Shown piece after piece: positions 27,469 through 36,063 of a DNA stretch of 64,000 bases. Both the position numbers and the translations under genes were made by a program. The notes beneath the pieces are model-generated. The model worked only from the letters and a program-made list of their open reading frames with translations. It was not told where the DNA came from and did not search any database. The DNA is from Lachnospiraceae bacterium (GTDB lineage: Bacteria; Bacillota; Clostridia; Lachnospirales; Lachnospiraceae): assembly GCA_021772075.1 (NCBI GenBank), contig JAETNQ010000001.1:62001-126000 (forward strand), read 5' to 3'. Numbering within the stretch: position 1 is the first letter of the stretch; every line of letters starts with the position of its first letter.

Positions 27469-29261
27469 TGACAAAAACGGAGCGCATCACCGACCGATGC
27501 ACACAATACGCCATTGATGTCACAGAGGGGCGCATCACAGCCGGAGAACTTGTCAGACTGGCATGCCAGAGGCATCTTGACGACATAGAAAAGTCAAAGG
27601 CTGCGCCGTACAAGTATTATTTTGACGTTGAACAGTCTGAAAAGATCATCAATTTTGCAGAGGAACTCACCATTGCGGAGGGCGAGGAGCAGGAAAACGT
27701 CACGGCGTACCCGTTCCAGTGTTTCATTTTAGGCTCAATCAACGGGTGGAGGACGAAAGAAAAGTCATACAGAAGGTTCAGAACGTCCTACATTCAGTTG
27801 GGGAGGCAGAACGGAAAGTCATTCATCAATGGGATTTTGGCTGCATATTACGGAAATTTTGACGGCTACAAGTACGGGAAAATATACTGCACAGCCACAA
27901 AGCAAGACCAGGCGAACATTGTCTTTGATGAAATTGTTAAATTTATCAATTCGGACGAGGAATTGTCGGAGTGGTTCAAGATACATGAGCATAACCACAC
28001 AATAGACTGTCTTTTCACTCATACGGAAATAAAAGCCCTGTCCGGAGACACAAAGTCACTGGACGGACATCGTGCGTATTTGGGAATCGTTGACGAGTAC
28101 CACGCACACAAGACGAATCAGATGTACAAACTGCTTGAGGGCGGCATCAAGAAACTCAAGTCGGCACTGATTTCAGTCATTACAACGGCGGGGTTCGATT
28201 TGAAATCGCCCTGCTACAAATTATACGAATACTGCTGCAATCTCTTGAGGGGCGTATTCGAGAATGACAGTCAGTTCGTGTACATCGCACAGATGGACGC
28301 AGAGGATGACTGGTACACTCCGGAAAACTGGATAAAAGCGAACCCTATCTTAGAGTTTGATGCGGATGCGGTCGAGAACCTTATTCCGGTAGCGCATACC
28401 GCCCGTGATATGGGCGGGGAGGACTTGCGGGATTTCCTTGTAAAACAGCTTAACATGTGGATGCAGTGGTCAAATTCCATGTACATCAAGGAGATTGCAA
28501 AATGGAAGATGTGCGCCGTTCTGAAATCGCTGAAAGATTTCAAAGGCTCAAAATGTTATGTCGGGGTTGACCTGTCATCCGGAGGGGATTTGACCTCAAT
28601 CGCAATCATCATCCCGTACATGGTCGGCGATGTGAAAAAGTATTTTATACATACACATTCATTCATCCCGAAAACACGGGTGGACGAACATATCAAAACT
28701 GACAAGATTCCGTATGACCTATGGATTGAAAAGGGGCTTGTGACGGTCACGGAAACACTGGGGGGAATCAAGACAGATTATAAATACATCATCAAGTACC
28801 TTGAGGAACTTGTGAAAAAGCATGACTTGAAACCGCAGTTGATTTGTTACGACCCGCACAATGCGTCGGCGTTTCTGTCAGACCTTGAGGCGTTAGGGTT
28901 CGATTCCGTGTCGGTGACGCAGACGGCGAAAGAGTTAAACGATGCGACCGTCGATTTCAGACTGGAAATCCTTGCGGGCAATGTCGAGATCGAGGGGGTC
29001 GAGGTCGGAAAGGGAGAGAAAAAGAAAGTCGTTCCATTCGACGAACTGCTGACATGGTCAATCGCCAATGCAAAGACCATTTCCAACAATTACGGGGAAA
29101 TCAAGATTGACAAGGACATCACGACAGACCGCATTGACCCGATCGACGCAATCATCGACGCATGGAAAGCAGCAATGAAAGAGGAATACAAGCCGGACAT
29201 CAACGAATCCGTGAATGAATGGCTTGAGCAATACAAGAAATATGTGAAAGGTGGTGAATAA
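27468..29261 (+). CDS. terL: Terminase large subunit
   Basis: 597 residues from ATG 27468 (the open frame extends further upstream but overlaps terS). ATPase motif QLGRQNGKSF is the phage Walker A variant, YLGIVDEYHAHK the Walker B, and CYVGVDLSSGGDLTS opens the RNase H-like nuclease domain. It cuts concatemers and pumps DNA into the prohead through the portal. Confidence 0.95.
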   Translation: MTKTERITDRCTQYAIDVTEGRITAGELVRLACQRHLDDIEKSKAAPYKYYFDVEQSEKIINFAEELTIAEGEEQENVTAYPFQCFILGSINGWRTKEKSYRRFRTSYIQLGRQNGKSFINGILAAYYGNFDGYKYGKIYCTATKQDQANIVFDEIVKFINSDEELSEWFKIHEHNHTIDCLFTHTEIKALSGDTKSLDGHRAYLGIVDEYHAHKTNQMYKLLEGGIKKLKSALISVITTAGFDLKSPCYKLYEYCCNLLRGVFENDSQFVYIAQMDAEDDWYTPENWIKANPILEFDADAVENLIPVAHTARDMGGEDLRDFLVKQLNMWMQWSNSMYIKEIAKWKMCAVLKSLKDFKGSKCYVGVDLSSGGDLTSIAIIIPYMVGDVKKYFIHTHSFIPKTRVDEHIKTDKIPYDLWIEKGLVTVTETLGGIKTDYKYIIKYLEELVKKHDLKPQLICYDPHNASAFLSDLEALGFDSVSVTQTAKELNDATVDFRLEILAGNVEIEGVEVGKGEKKKVVPFDELLTWSIANAKTISNNYGEIKIDKDITTDRIDPIDAIIDAWKAAMKEEYKPDINESVNEWLEQYKKYVKGGE

Positions 29262-29263
29262 AA

Positions 29264-30667
29264 ATGAATCCGTTTCAGAGGCTTGCAAGCCGTTTCGTGA
29301 ACTGGTGGCGGGGCGCACCGCAGGACACAGGAGGGGTGAGGACGATGAACTCATGGTCTTTCCTTGAATCATTGGGATTGCGCCGGAAAAGGAAACCGAC
29401 ATCGGAAGTGACATATTTCACATGCATCAAAATGCTGTCAGAGACGCTTGCGAAAATGCCTATCAAATATTATCAGAAAACAGACAAGGGAATCGTGGAG
29501 GCAGAGCAGACGGAAACGTCAAAGCTGCTGACAAAGAGACCAAACCCGTTCATGACACCGACGACATTCTGGAATACGGTTGAAATCAACCGCAACCACT
29601 ACGGGAACGCCTATGTGTACATGAGGAAAAAGTTCATCCGGCAGCGGTACGGGGGAGAGTTCCGCATCATTGACTTGTGGGTGATGCAGTCAAATTGTGT
29701 GCAGATAGTCGTCGATGATGCAGGAATATTCGCAGGAGTGGGGCGTTTGTGGTACGTCTACACAGACCCGACATCCGGTAGACAGTACGTTTTCAGCACC
29801 GACGAGGTGATGCACTTCAAAACATCATTCAGTTTCGACGGAATCACGGGGCTGCCCGTGCAGCAGATATTGAAAGACACCGTGAGCGGGGCATCGGCAT
29901 CACAGGAGTTCATGAACGGCATGTATGAGAGCGGGCTGACAGCAAAAGCGACACTTGAATATACGGGCGAACTGAATGAGGGAGCAAAAGAGGCTCTCCG
30001 TAAGTCATTCGAGGAGTTCGGCAGCGGTGCAAAGAACGTCGGGAAAATCCTGCCAGTGCCGTTGGGGATGAAAATTACGCCCCTTGACATAAAGCTGACA
30101 GATTCACAGTTCTTTGAACTGAAAAAATACACGGCATTGCAGATCGCAGCAGCGTTCGGGGTGAAACCGAATCAGATCAACGATTATTCAAAATCATCCT
30201 ATGCAAATAGTGAATTGCAGCAGTTGTCTTTCTACGTTGACACGGAGTTGTTCATCATCAAGCAGTATGAGGAGGAGATAAACTACAAGATGGCGACGGA
30301 GGAGGAGCAGGAATCCGGATTTTACTATAAGTACAACGAAAAGGTGCTTTTCCGGACAGATTCAAAGACACAAATGGAATACCTCAAAAACGGTGTGGGC
30401 GGTTCGATCATCAAGCCAAACGAGGCGAGGAGAAAACTTGACATGCCGGACGCAGAGGGAGGCGATGAACTGCTTGCGAACGGCAGCATCGTTCCGCTGA
30501 CTATGGCGGGAGCAGCGTATCTCAAGGGCGGTCAGACAGAGGAGACCGCAGAACTGGAGCAGCCGGAGGAAACTGAACCGGACACAGGGCAGCAGGCCGC
30601 AGAAAACAATGAACCGGATGAAACCGACGAGGCAGAGGACGGGGAAACAGAGGAGGGAAGTGAGTGA
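29264..30667 (+). CDS. HK97-family portal protein
   Basis: 467 residues with portal hallmarks (TYFTCIKMLSETLAKMPIKYYQ; NRNHYGNAYVYM; FGVKPNQINDYSKSSYANSE). The C-terminal 60 residues are acidic and low-complexity (EETAELEQPEETEPDTG). Forms the dodecameric DNA gate at one capsid vertex. Two bases after terL. Confidence 0.94.
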   Translation: MNPFQRLASRFVNWWRGAPQDTGGVRTMNSWSFLESLGLRRKRKPTSEVTYFTCIKMLSETLAKMPIKYYQKTDKGIVEAEQTETSKLLTKRPNPFMTPTTFWNTVEINRNHYGNAYVYMRKKFIRQRYGGEFRIIDLWVMQSNCVQIVVDDAGIFAGVGRLWYVYTDPTSGRQYVFSTDEVMHFKTSFSFDGITGLPVQQILKDTVSGASASQEFMNGMYESGLTAKATLEYTGELNEGAKEALRKSFEEFGSGAKNVGKILPVPLGMKITPLDIKLTDSQFFELKKYTALQIAAAFGVKPNQINDYSKSSYANSELQQLSFYVDTELFIIKQYEEEINYKMATEEEQESGFYYKYNEKVLFRTDSKTQMEYLKNGVGGSIIKPNEARRKLDMPDAEGGDELLANGSIVPLTMAGAAYLKGGQTEETAELEQPEETEPDTGQQAAENNEPDETDEAEDGETEEGSE

Positions 30668-30668
30668 A

Positions 30669-31484
30669 ATGGCACTGAAAAGACGTTTTGATTTCACAAA
30701 AAAGAACAGGAGTACCGGAAAGACGGAAAAAGTCGGGTATTTGGATTTCACCGAGGGAGAGGAGCAGGGAAGATGTTCTCTGTATTTTTATGGTGACATC
30801 GTGTCGGCAACGTGGCAATCCATGTGGTACGAGGAGGACAAATGCCCGCAGGATATCGCAGATTTTCTCAACCAGTTGGACGGATATGAGGAAATCGACA
30901 TTTATTTCAATTCCGGAGGCGGTGACGTGTTCGCAGGGCTGGCAATTTACAATCAGTTGAGGAGGTACAACGGACACAAGGTCGGATACGTGGAAGGTAT
31001 GGCAGCATCCATCGCATCCGTCATCATGTTTGCATGTGACGAACTGCATTTTGCGACGGGCGCACAGGCGATGATTCACAAGCCATTGTGTATCACGGTC
31101 GGGAACGCAGACGATCACGAGGAATCTATAAAACAGTTGAATTTGTGCGAGGATTCCATTCTTGACATCTATGAGCAGCACACGAAAGACGGAGTGACGA
31201 GGGATAAACTCAAGGATCTCATGGCAGCGGAAACGTGGTTTAACGGAGAAAAACTGGCAGAGTATTTCAATGTGGAGGTCGAGGAGCGGGCAGCAGTCGC
31301 AGCGTGTACGTCTGACTTTTTTGACAGGTACATGAATACTCCGCACAAGGTCGGGGAGACGGGAAGGACAGGTACGGACGATATTGTCGATGCGGTGATC
31401 GAGGAAATGCAGAACCGTGAAAACAAGAGAATCGAGGCAGAAAAAAAGGAGATTCTTGCAGATTTGGATATGTATGGGATTTGA
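30669..31484 (+). CDS. ClpP-like (S14) prohead protease
   Basis: 271 residues from ATG 30669 (GGGAAGTGAG upstream). IDIYFNSGGGDVFAGLAIYNQL, the nucleophile Ser in GMAASIAS and the His in QAMIHKP identify a ClpP-family serine protease. In HK97-like phages it trims the capsid N-terminal scaffold during maturation. It precedes the capsid gene. Confidence 0.92.
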   Translation: MALKRRFDFTKKNRSTGKTEKVGYLDFTEGEEQGRCSLYFYGDIVSATWQSMWYEEDKCPQDIADFLNQLDGYEEIDIYFNSGGGDVFAGLAIYNQLRRYNGHKVGYVEGMAASIASVIMFACDELHFATGAQAMIHKPLCITVGNADDHEESIKQLNLCEDSILDIYEQHTKDGVTRDKLKDLMAAETWFNGEKLAEYFNVEVEERAAVAACTSDFFDRYMNTPHKVGETGRTGTDDIVDAVIEEMQNRENKRIEAEKKEILADLDMYGI

Positions 31485-31523
31485 AAGAAGTAAAAGGCAA
31501 GAGAAGAAAAAGGAGGAATGGAA

Positions 31524-31685
31524 ATGATACAAATCACAATGGCAAACGGGTGCCATGACGAATGGAAACCGGAGGAGTATACGGATTACATGTATGACGG
31601 AAAATGTTTCGTTATCATACGTGGCGGGCAATGGGTTGGAATCTACAACATGGATTCTGTTAGAAAAATTACAGTAGACAAATAA
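31524..31685 (+). CDS. Small hypothetical protein, 53 residues
   Basis: AGGAGG before the ATG; product MIQITMANGCHDEWKPEEYTDYMYDGKCFVIIRGGQWVGIYN... is beta-rich. Located between protease and capsid; role unknown. Confidence 0.6.
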   Translation: MIQITMANGCHDEWKPEEYTDYMYDGKCFVIIRGGQWVGIYNMDSVRKITVDK

Positions 31686-31707
31686 ATAAAAAAGGAGGAA
31701 AGAGACC

Positions 31708-32937
31708 ATGAACAAAGAAATGCAGAAACTTTTGAAACAGATCAATGACAAGAAGAATGAGGTCAAGAGCCTTGTCAGCGATGGGAAACTGGATAAGGCG
31801 AGGACGGCGAAAGAGGAACTCAAGACGCTGCAGGAAAAATTTGACCTGCTTTTCGATCTGGACGAGGAAGAGCATGAGGAGATCAAGGACAAAGTGAACA
31901 GGGGAACGGCAAAGACGGTCGGAGGGGAAAAGGCTGACAAAAAGAACCTCGTCAAGTCTTTTGTCAATATCGTCAAAGCCGGATTCCTGCATGTTGAGCC
32001 GGACGAGGCAGACGTGAAAGTCTACAAGGACGCACTGACATCCGATGCAACGCCGAACGACGAGGGGCAGCAGGGCATCGGGGTGACGATTCCGGAGGAC
32101 ATCAGAACGGACATCATCGAGTTGCGCCGTTCCTCCGACAACCTTGAGCAGTATGTCAACGTGGAGGGCGTGGCAACGAAGACAGGAAAGAGGAACATTG
32201 AGGCCGATGCAGAATCAACGCCGTTTGACAATGTGGACGAGGCTGCGGATTTTCCGGAAATGGATGAACCTGTTTTCGAGACTATCGAATACAAGATCAA
32301 GAAAAAGGGTGGAATCCTCAAGATGACCGCCGAACTGCTTGAGGACACGGCAGCCAACATCATGGCATACATCAACAAATGGATCGCCAAAAAGACAAAG
32401 GCGACCCGCAATGCGATGATTCTGAAAGTGCTGAACACCATGACAGCAGGGAAAGAGGTAGTCGTCTCCAACCTTGACAGCCTCAAGGATATTTTTAACG
32501 AGAAGCTTGATCCTGCGGTGGCAGAGGCATCCATTGTCATCACGAATCAGAGCGGTTTCAATTTCCTTGATAAGCTGAAAGATTCGGATGGCGACTATAT
32601 TTTACAAAAAGACCCGACATTGCAGACAAAGGGAAAGCTGCTTTTCGGGGAATACCAGATTGTGAAACTGTCAAAAAAGACGCTGAAATCCACGCCAATT
32701 CTTGCAGAGGATGGAAAGACGGTCACAGGGTACAAACATCCTGTTTTCTGCGGTGATTTAAAAGCAGCAATCACTCTCTTTGACCGGAACGTGCTGACCA
32801 TCGACCTTAATAATAAAGGTGCGGGGTTATGGGAAAAGGACATGACCGGAATCAAGGTGCGTGACCGTTTCGATGTGCAGCCCGTTGACAAGGGGGCAGT
32901 CATCAAGGGAGAGATCACGGAGGTCGTGAACGGATAG
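31708..32937 (+). CDS. Major capsid protein (HK97 family)
   Basis: 409 residues. The first about 100 residues are a charged coiled coil (delta domain) that acts as built-in scaffold and would be removed by the upstream protease; the HK97 fold follows (IGVTIPEDIRTDIIELRRSSDNLEQYVNVE, then TAELLEDTAANIMAYINKWIAKK). AAAGGAGG precedes the ATG. Confidence 0.94.
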   Translation: MNKEMQKLLKQINDKKNEVKSLVSDGKLDKARTAKEELKTLQEKFDLLFDLDEEEHEEIKDKVNRGTAKTVGGEKADKKNLVKSFVNIVKAGFLHVEPDEADVKVYKDALTSDATPNDEGQQGIGVTIPEDIRTDIIELRRSSDNLEQYVNVEGVATKTGKRNIEADAESTPFDNVDEAADFPEMDEPVFETIEYKIKKKGGILKMTAELLEDTAANIMAYINKWIAKKTKATRNAMILKVLNTMTAGKEVVVSNLDSLKDIFNEKLDPAVAEASIVITNQSGFNFLDKLKDSDGDYILQKDPTLQTKGKLLFGEYQIVKLSKKTLKSTPILAEDGKTVTGYKHPVFCGDLKAAITLFDRNVLTIDLNNKGAGLWEKDMTGIKVRDRFDVQPVDKGAVIKGEITEVVNG

Positions 32938-32984
32938 AATGAGCGGGGCGGGATGACCGCCCATGCATGAAAGCAGGTGGGAGC

Positions 32985-33293
32985 ATGACAAACGAGGAAA
33001 GAAAGAAATACAGAGTGGAAATGATCGAACTCTGCAAAACTTATTGTCATATCGACTATGACGACGACGCTGAAATCGTTGAGTTGATGTTCGACACGGC
33101 GATGGAGGAAATGGAGCATCTGATTCCATCGTTTGACAGGCACACAATGACGAGCCGTCAAAAGCTGCTTGCATGTTCTTTAACGAAAGAACTTTACGAC
33201 CACCGTGAGGAGTATCAGAGAGAGACAAGGACGCTCACGAACGCCGTTTCCTCCATGCTGCTGAAAGAGATATACAAAGGGGGCAACGCATGA
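32985..33293 (+). CDS. Head-tail connector (gp6-like)
   Basis: 102 residues from ATG 32985 (GGTGGGAG upstream). Helical, with RQKLLACSLTKELYDHREEY typical of the PF05135 head-tail connector family that extends the portal channel. Position after the capsid supports this. Confidence 0.82.
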   Translation: MTNEERKKYRVEMIELCKTYCHIDYDDDAEIVELMFDTAMEEMEHLIPSFDRHTMTSRQKLLACSLTKELYDHREEYQRETRTLTNAVSSMLLKEIYKGGNA

Positions 33294-33607
33294 CTGGACG
33301 GATAAAGGTGATAAGGAAAGAGACGGCGGTTGTTGACGGCAGGAGGCAGCAGGTGTCGTCACTGTTCTATCAATGTTGGTGCGAGGTTCAAGATCTTGCG
33401 ACGAATGAAAAATACACAGCATTGCAGACAGGGCTTGAAAATACGATCGTTTTCAAGGTGCGGAACTGCAAAAAAATAGAAGAAATCAGACTGAATCTGA
33501 AAGAGTTCTATGCGGAGTACAAGGAAACGGAGTTCAAGATTTATAGTGCGTCGCCGATGGTCTCCGACAATCGGCGTGTGCTGCTGAAATGCCGTGCGGG
33601 TGCATAG
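33290..33607 (+). CDS. Head-tail adaptor / head closure protein
   Basis: 105 residues, ATGA overlap with the connector. Beta-rich sequence with FYQCWCEVQDL and TIVFKVRNCKKI, as in SPP1 gp16-like stopper proteins. Assigned largely by order. Confidence 0.75.
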   Translation: MTGRIKVIRKETAVVDGRRQQVSSLFYQCWCEVQDLATNEKYTALQTGLENTIVFKVRNCKKIEEIRLNLKEFYAEYKETEFKIYSASPMVSDNRRVLLKCRAGA

Positions 33608-33636
33608 TGTCACAATCTGACACCGGAGGCGATAGG

Positions 33637-34095
33637 ATGAAAATTGAAATGGAGTTTCAAGGTCTTGAGGAACTTGTAAAGGCGTTTGAAAAAGCAGCGA
33701 GTGACGAGGAAATCAAGGCGGTAAACAGGAAAATTGTTGAGAAAAGCGAACCGGTTGTCAAACGCATCATGTCGGGAAAAGTTCCGAAGTCTAACGACCA
33801 TTCAAAGAGCGGGAGATGGTACAAGCATTCAAAGAAAAGAAAAGTTCCGGATAAAAGGGCAGCGGATAGTGTGCCAATGGGAAAAGTTAAGGTGAAAGGA
33901 ATAAGTGCGTCAGCAGAGGTCGGATGGGAGAAGTCAGATAAAAGTGAGCATTTCTATGTAAAATTTGTAAACTGGGGAACGGTTAAACAACCGCCTCAAG
34001 AATTTATCTATGCGACGGGGCGGGAGGCAGACGGCGAGTTGCAGAAAATCGCCGAACAGGAATATCAATCATTTTTAGACAACACAGTGGGGTGA
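33637..34095 (+). CDS. HK97 gp10-like tail completion protein
   Basis: 152 residues from ATG 33637 (GGAGGCGATAGG upstream). It starts MKIEMEFQGLEELVKAFEKAA, the usual HK97_gp10 opening, with basic middle and FVNWGTVKQPPQEFI. It joins head and tail. Confidence 0.82.
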   Translation: MKIEMEFQGLEELVKAFEKAASDEEIKAVNRKIVEKSEPVVKRIMSGKVPKSNDHSKSGRWYKHSKKRKVPDKRAADSVPMGKVKVKGISASAEVGWEKSDKSEHFYVKFVNWGTVKQPPQEFIYATGREADGELQKIAEQEYQSFLDNTVG

Positions 34096-34100
34096 TAAGC

Positions 34101-34463
34101 ATGGGCGACAGTCCGGACATCATAAAAGATGCGTCAGAGACCCTAAAGCCCGTCAGCGGGCGGGGAATCACGGTGATGCAGGGATGGTATGACAAAGATA
34201 TCAAGGCGTGTCATGTGACCTTGTGGGATTTGGGAGAGACGGACGACAATTTCTCCGACGATGACGCAGAGGGCGTGACGTTGTCCGTGCAGGTCACAAT
34301 ATTTTCGCAGGAGGACGAGGTGAAACTGGCAAGGGAAATCAAGAGCCTCATGAAAGCAAATGGATTCTCTTTCGAGGGCAGGAACGGAGACGATTCAAAA
34401 CCGGAGGATGGAATCTACATGAAAGCACAAAGATTTTCGAAATTTTATGAAAGCGAGGAATGA
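34101..34463 (+). CDS. Tail terminator-like protein
   Basis: 120 residues, next in the canonical order between gp10 and the major tail protein. Sequence (VTIFSQEDEVKLAREIKSLMKANGFSFEG) fits a tail-terminator/tail-completion fold, but the call rests on position. Confidence 0.6.
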   Translation: MGDSPDIIKDASETLKPVSGRGITVMQGWYDKDIKACHVTLWDLGETDDNFSDDDAEGVTLSVQVTIFSQEDEVKLAREIKSLMKANGFSFEGRNGDDSKPEDGIYMKAQRFSKFYESEE

Positions 34464-34465
34464 CA

Positions 34466-35149
34466 ATGAGTGAAAAAGTAACACAGTTAAGCGAAACGAA
34501 ACAGCAGATTGTTCGGAGTAGGACATGCGGTTGCAAGGATTTATATGCCGCACTGGTTTTGCAGAATACGGCGACGCAGTATGTGGCAGGAGAGCCGAGG
34601 AAACTGTCAAGGATGGTGAAAGCTAAGATTGATGAAAAATGGAGTTCGGAAAAGATTTACTCCGACGACGAGACGGAGGAGGTCATCACGGCATATGAGG
34701 GAACGGACGTGGAACTGGAGGTCAATGCGCTTGCACCGCAGGACAGGGCGTTTTTGTTCGGGCAGAGGTATGAAAACGGCTATCTTGTAAAGACATCCAA
34801 CGACATGGCACCGGAGGTCGCTATCGGATGGCGCGAAAGAAAGCTGAACGGAAAATATGAGTTCAAATGGCTTTTTGTCGGGAAGTTTGCGGAGGGCATC
34901 AGCGACGAGGCGAACACCAAAGAGGGAAAACTGTCTACGGCCACAAAGAGCATCAAAGGGTCGTTCTACGAGCGAAGTCTTGACAACCAGTATGAGATTT
35001 CCGTCGATGAATCGAACCTCATTGACGAGTACACGGACGCAAAGACGGCACTTGAGAACTGGTTTTCTGCGGTGCAGGAATTTCCGAACGCTATTGAAAA
35101 TACCGGAGGAAATACCGAGGACAGCGCAGGAGACGGAACGACAGAGTAA
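34466..35149 (+). CDS. Major tail protein (phi13 type)
   Basis: 227 residues; GCKDLYAALVL, then ALAPQDRAFLFGQRYENGYLVKTSNDMAPEVAIGWRE and KYEFKWLFVGKF are characteristic of the phi13-family tube protein. It polymerises into the tail tube. An acidic C-terminal tail is present. Confidence 0.9.
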   Translation: MSEKVTQLSETKQQIVRSRTCGCKDLYAALVLQNTATQYVAGEPRKLSRMVKAKIDEKWSSEKIYSDDETEEVITAYEGTDVELEVNALAPQDRAFLFGQRYENGYLVKTSNDMAPEVAIGWRERKLNGKYEFKWLFVGKFAEGISDEANTKEGKLSTATKSIKGSFYERSLDNQYEISVDESNLIDEYTDAKTALENWFSAVQEFPNAIENTGGNTEDSAGDGTTE

Positions 35150-35186
35150 CAGTAAGAAAGAGGACATATAACAGGAGGGAAAATCA

Positions 35187-35504
35187 ATGCAAAGAGAAAT
35201 CATAGTAAGCAATAAAGAATATACAATGCCGAAAATGTCAATCGACACATATATGGAATATCTGGAATTATCCGAGCAGATTGACAAAAAGACGAGGTAC
35301 ACAAAGCAGGACATCGAGGCGATGACGCTGTTTGTGTGCAAGGTATATGGAGACCAGTTCACGGTTGATGAACTCAAGGACGTGGAAAAGGGTCTTGACG
35401 CTGCGGGAATCATTATGGAGTTCCAGTTTATTGATGTGAGCGTCGGCGAGGAACTTGCTCACCGTATGGAGAAGATACAGAAAAATTTTCAGAATGGCAA
35501 GTGA
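35187..35504 (+). CDS. Tail assembly chaperone, gpG-like
   Basis: 105 residues, mostly helical, AGGAGGG before the ATG. With the next frame it forms the G/GT pair that binds the tape measure protein before tube assembly. A slippery heptamer A-AAT-TTT lies at 35483-35489, 13 bases before the stop codon. Confidence 0.82.
   Translation: MQREIIVSNKEYTMPKMSIDTYMEYLELSEQIDKKTRYTKQDIEAMTLFVCKVYGDQFTVDELKDVEKGLDAAGIIMEFQFIDVSVGEELAHRMEKIQKNFQNGK
35483..35489 (+). promoter_or_regulatory. Probable -1 programmed frameshift site (G/GT)
   Basis: In the gpG frame the codons read AAA-AAT-TTT, so the last seven bases are A AAT TTT, a canonical X XXY YYZ slippery site. A -1 slip continues ...NF-SEWQVIPEIEIT and enters the downstream frame without a stop. 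Conserved biology of long-tailed phages supports it. Confidence 0.7.
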
Positions 35505-36025
35505 TTCCGGAAATAGAAATCACTTGCAGAGGAGGAACGGTTTTCATCAATTCCGTAACGGTCGAGCAGTACAAAAAATATGTGAGCCTCATGGAAAAGA
35601 ACGGGTCGGACAGGATAACGGATGCGATGTTTTTCAACAAGAAAATCATACAAGAAATTTTCGGAAACAGGATGTCTCTTGCGGAACTGGGAGGAGCAGA
35701 GGTCATCGAGTTTTTGACGGCAGCAAAGGGAATACATTTCATCATGCAGAATGTCATTTCCGAAAAACTGTTAAATATCGTCGAGGTTGAACCAGTGGAG
35801 CAGGAGACATCGGCGTTCGATGAATACGACAATGAAAACGGATATGAGGAGGAAAGCGAGCCGGAGGAGAACACATGGAAAGTGTGCGGGGAGATTCTTG
35901 ACAGGGTCATCAAAATAGCAATACGGCTCTTGAAAAATTCGTACAGCCAATGTATGAGGGAGGACATAGTTTCTCTTTTGGAATATTTGAAATTTGAATT
36001 AGACACAGTCAATGAAAACCAGTAA
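35501..36025 (+). CDS. Tail assembly chaperone T extension, gpGT-like
   Basis: 174 residues if initiated at GTG 35501, but probably expressed as the -1 extension of gpG. Contains GGTVFINSVTVEQYKKYVSLMEK and an acidic central stretch. The overlap and frame relation to gpG are as expected. Confidence 0.72.
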   Translation: MIPEIEITCRGGTVFINSVTVEQYKKYVSLMEKNGSDRITDAMFFNKKIIQEIFGNRMSLAELGGAEVIEFLTAAKGIHFIMQNVISEKLLNIVEVEPVEQETSAFDEYDNENGYEEESEPEENTWKVCGEILDRVIKIAIRLLKNSYSQCMREDIVSLLEYLKFELDTVNENQ

Positions 36026-36063
36026 ATCCGGCAGCAGACAAGGCACAGGGAGGAGGTGAAAAC

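Noticed and set aside
30522-31976. 484-residue minus-strand open frame opposite the protease and capsid genes
   Set aside because: It lies antisense to well-identified structural genes, has unnatural Cys/Ser/Phe-rich composition and no ribosome site. It is a by-product of codon bias.
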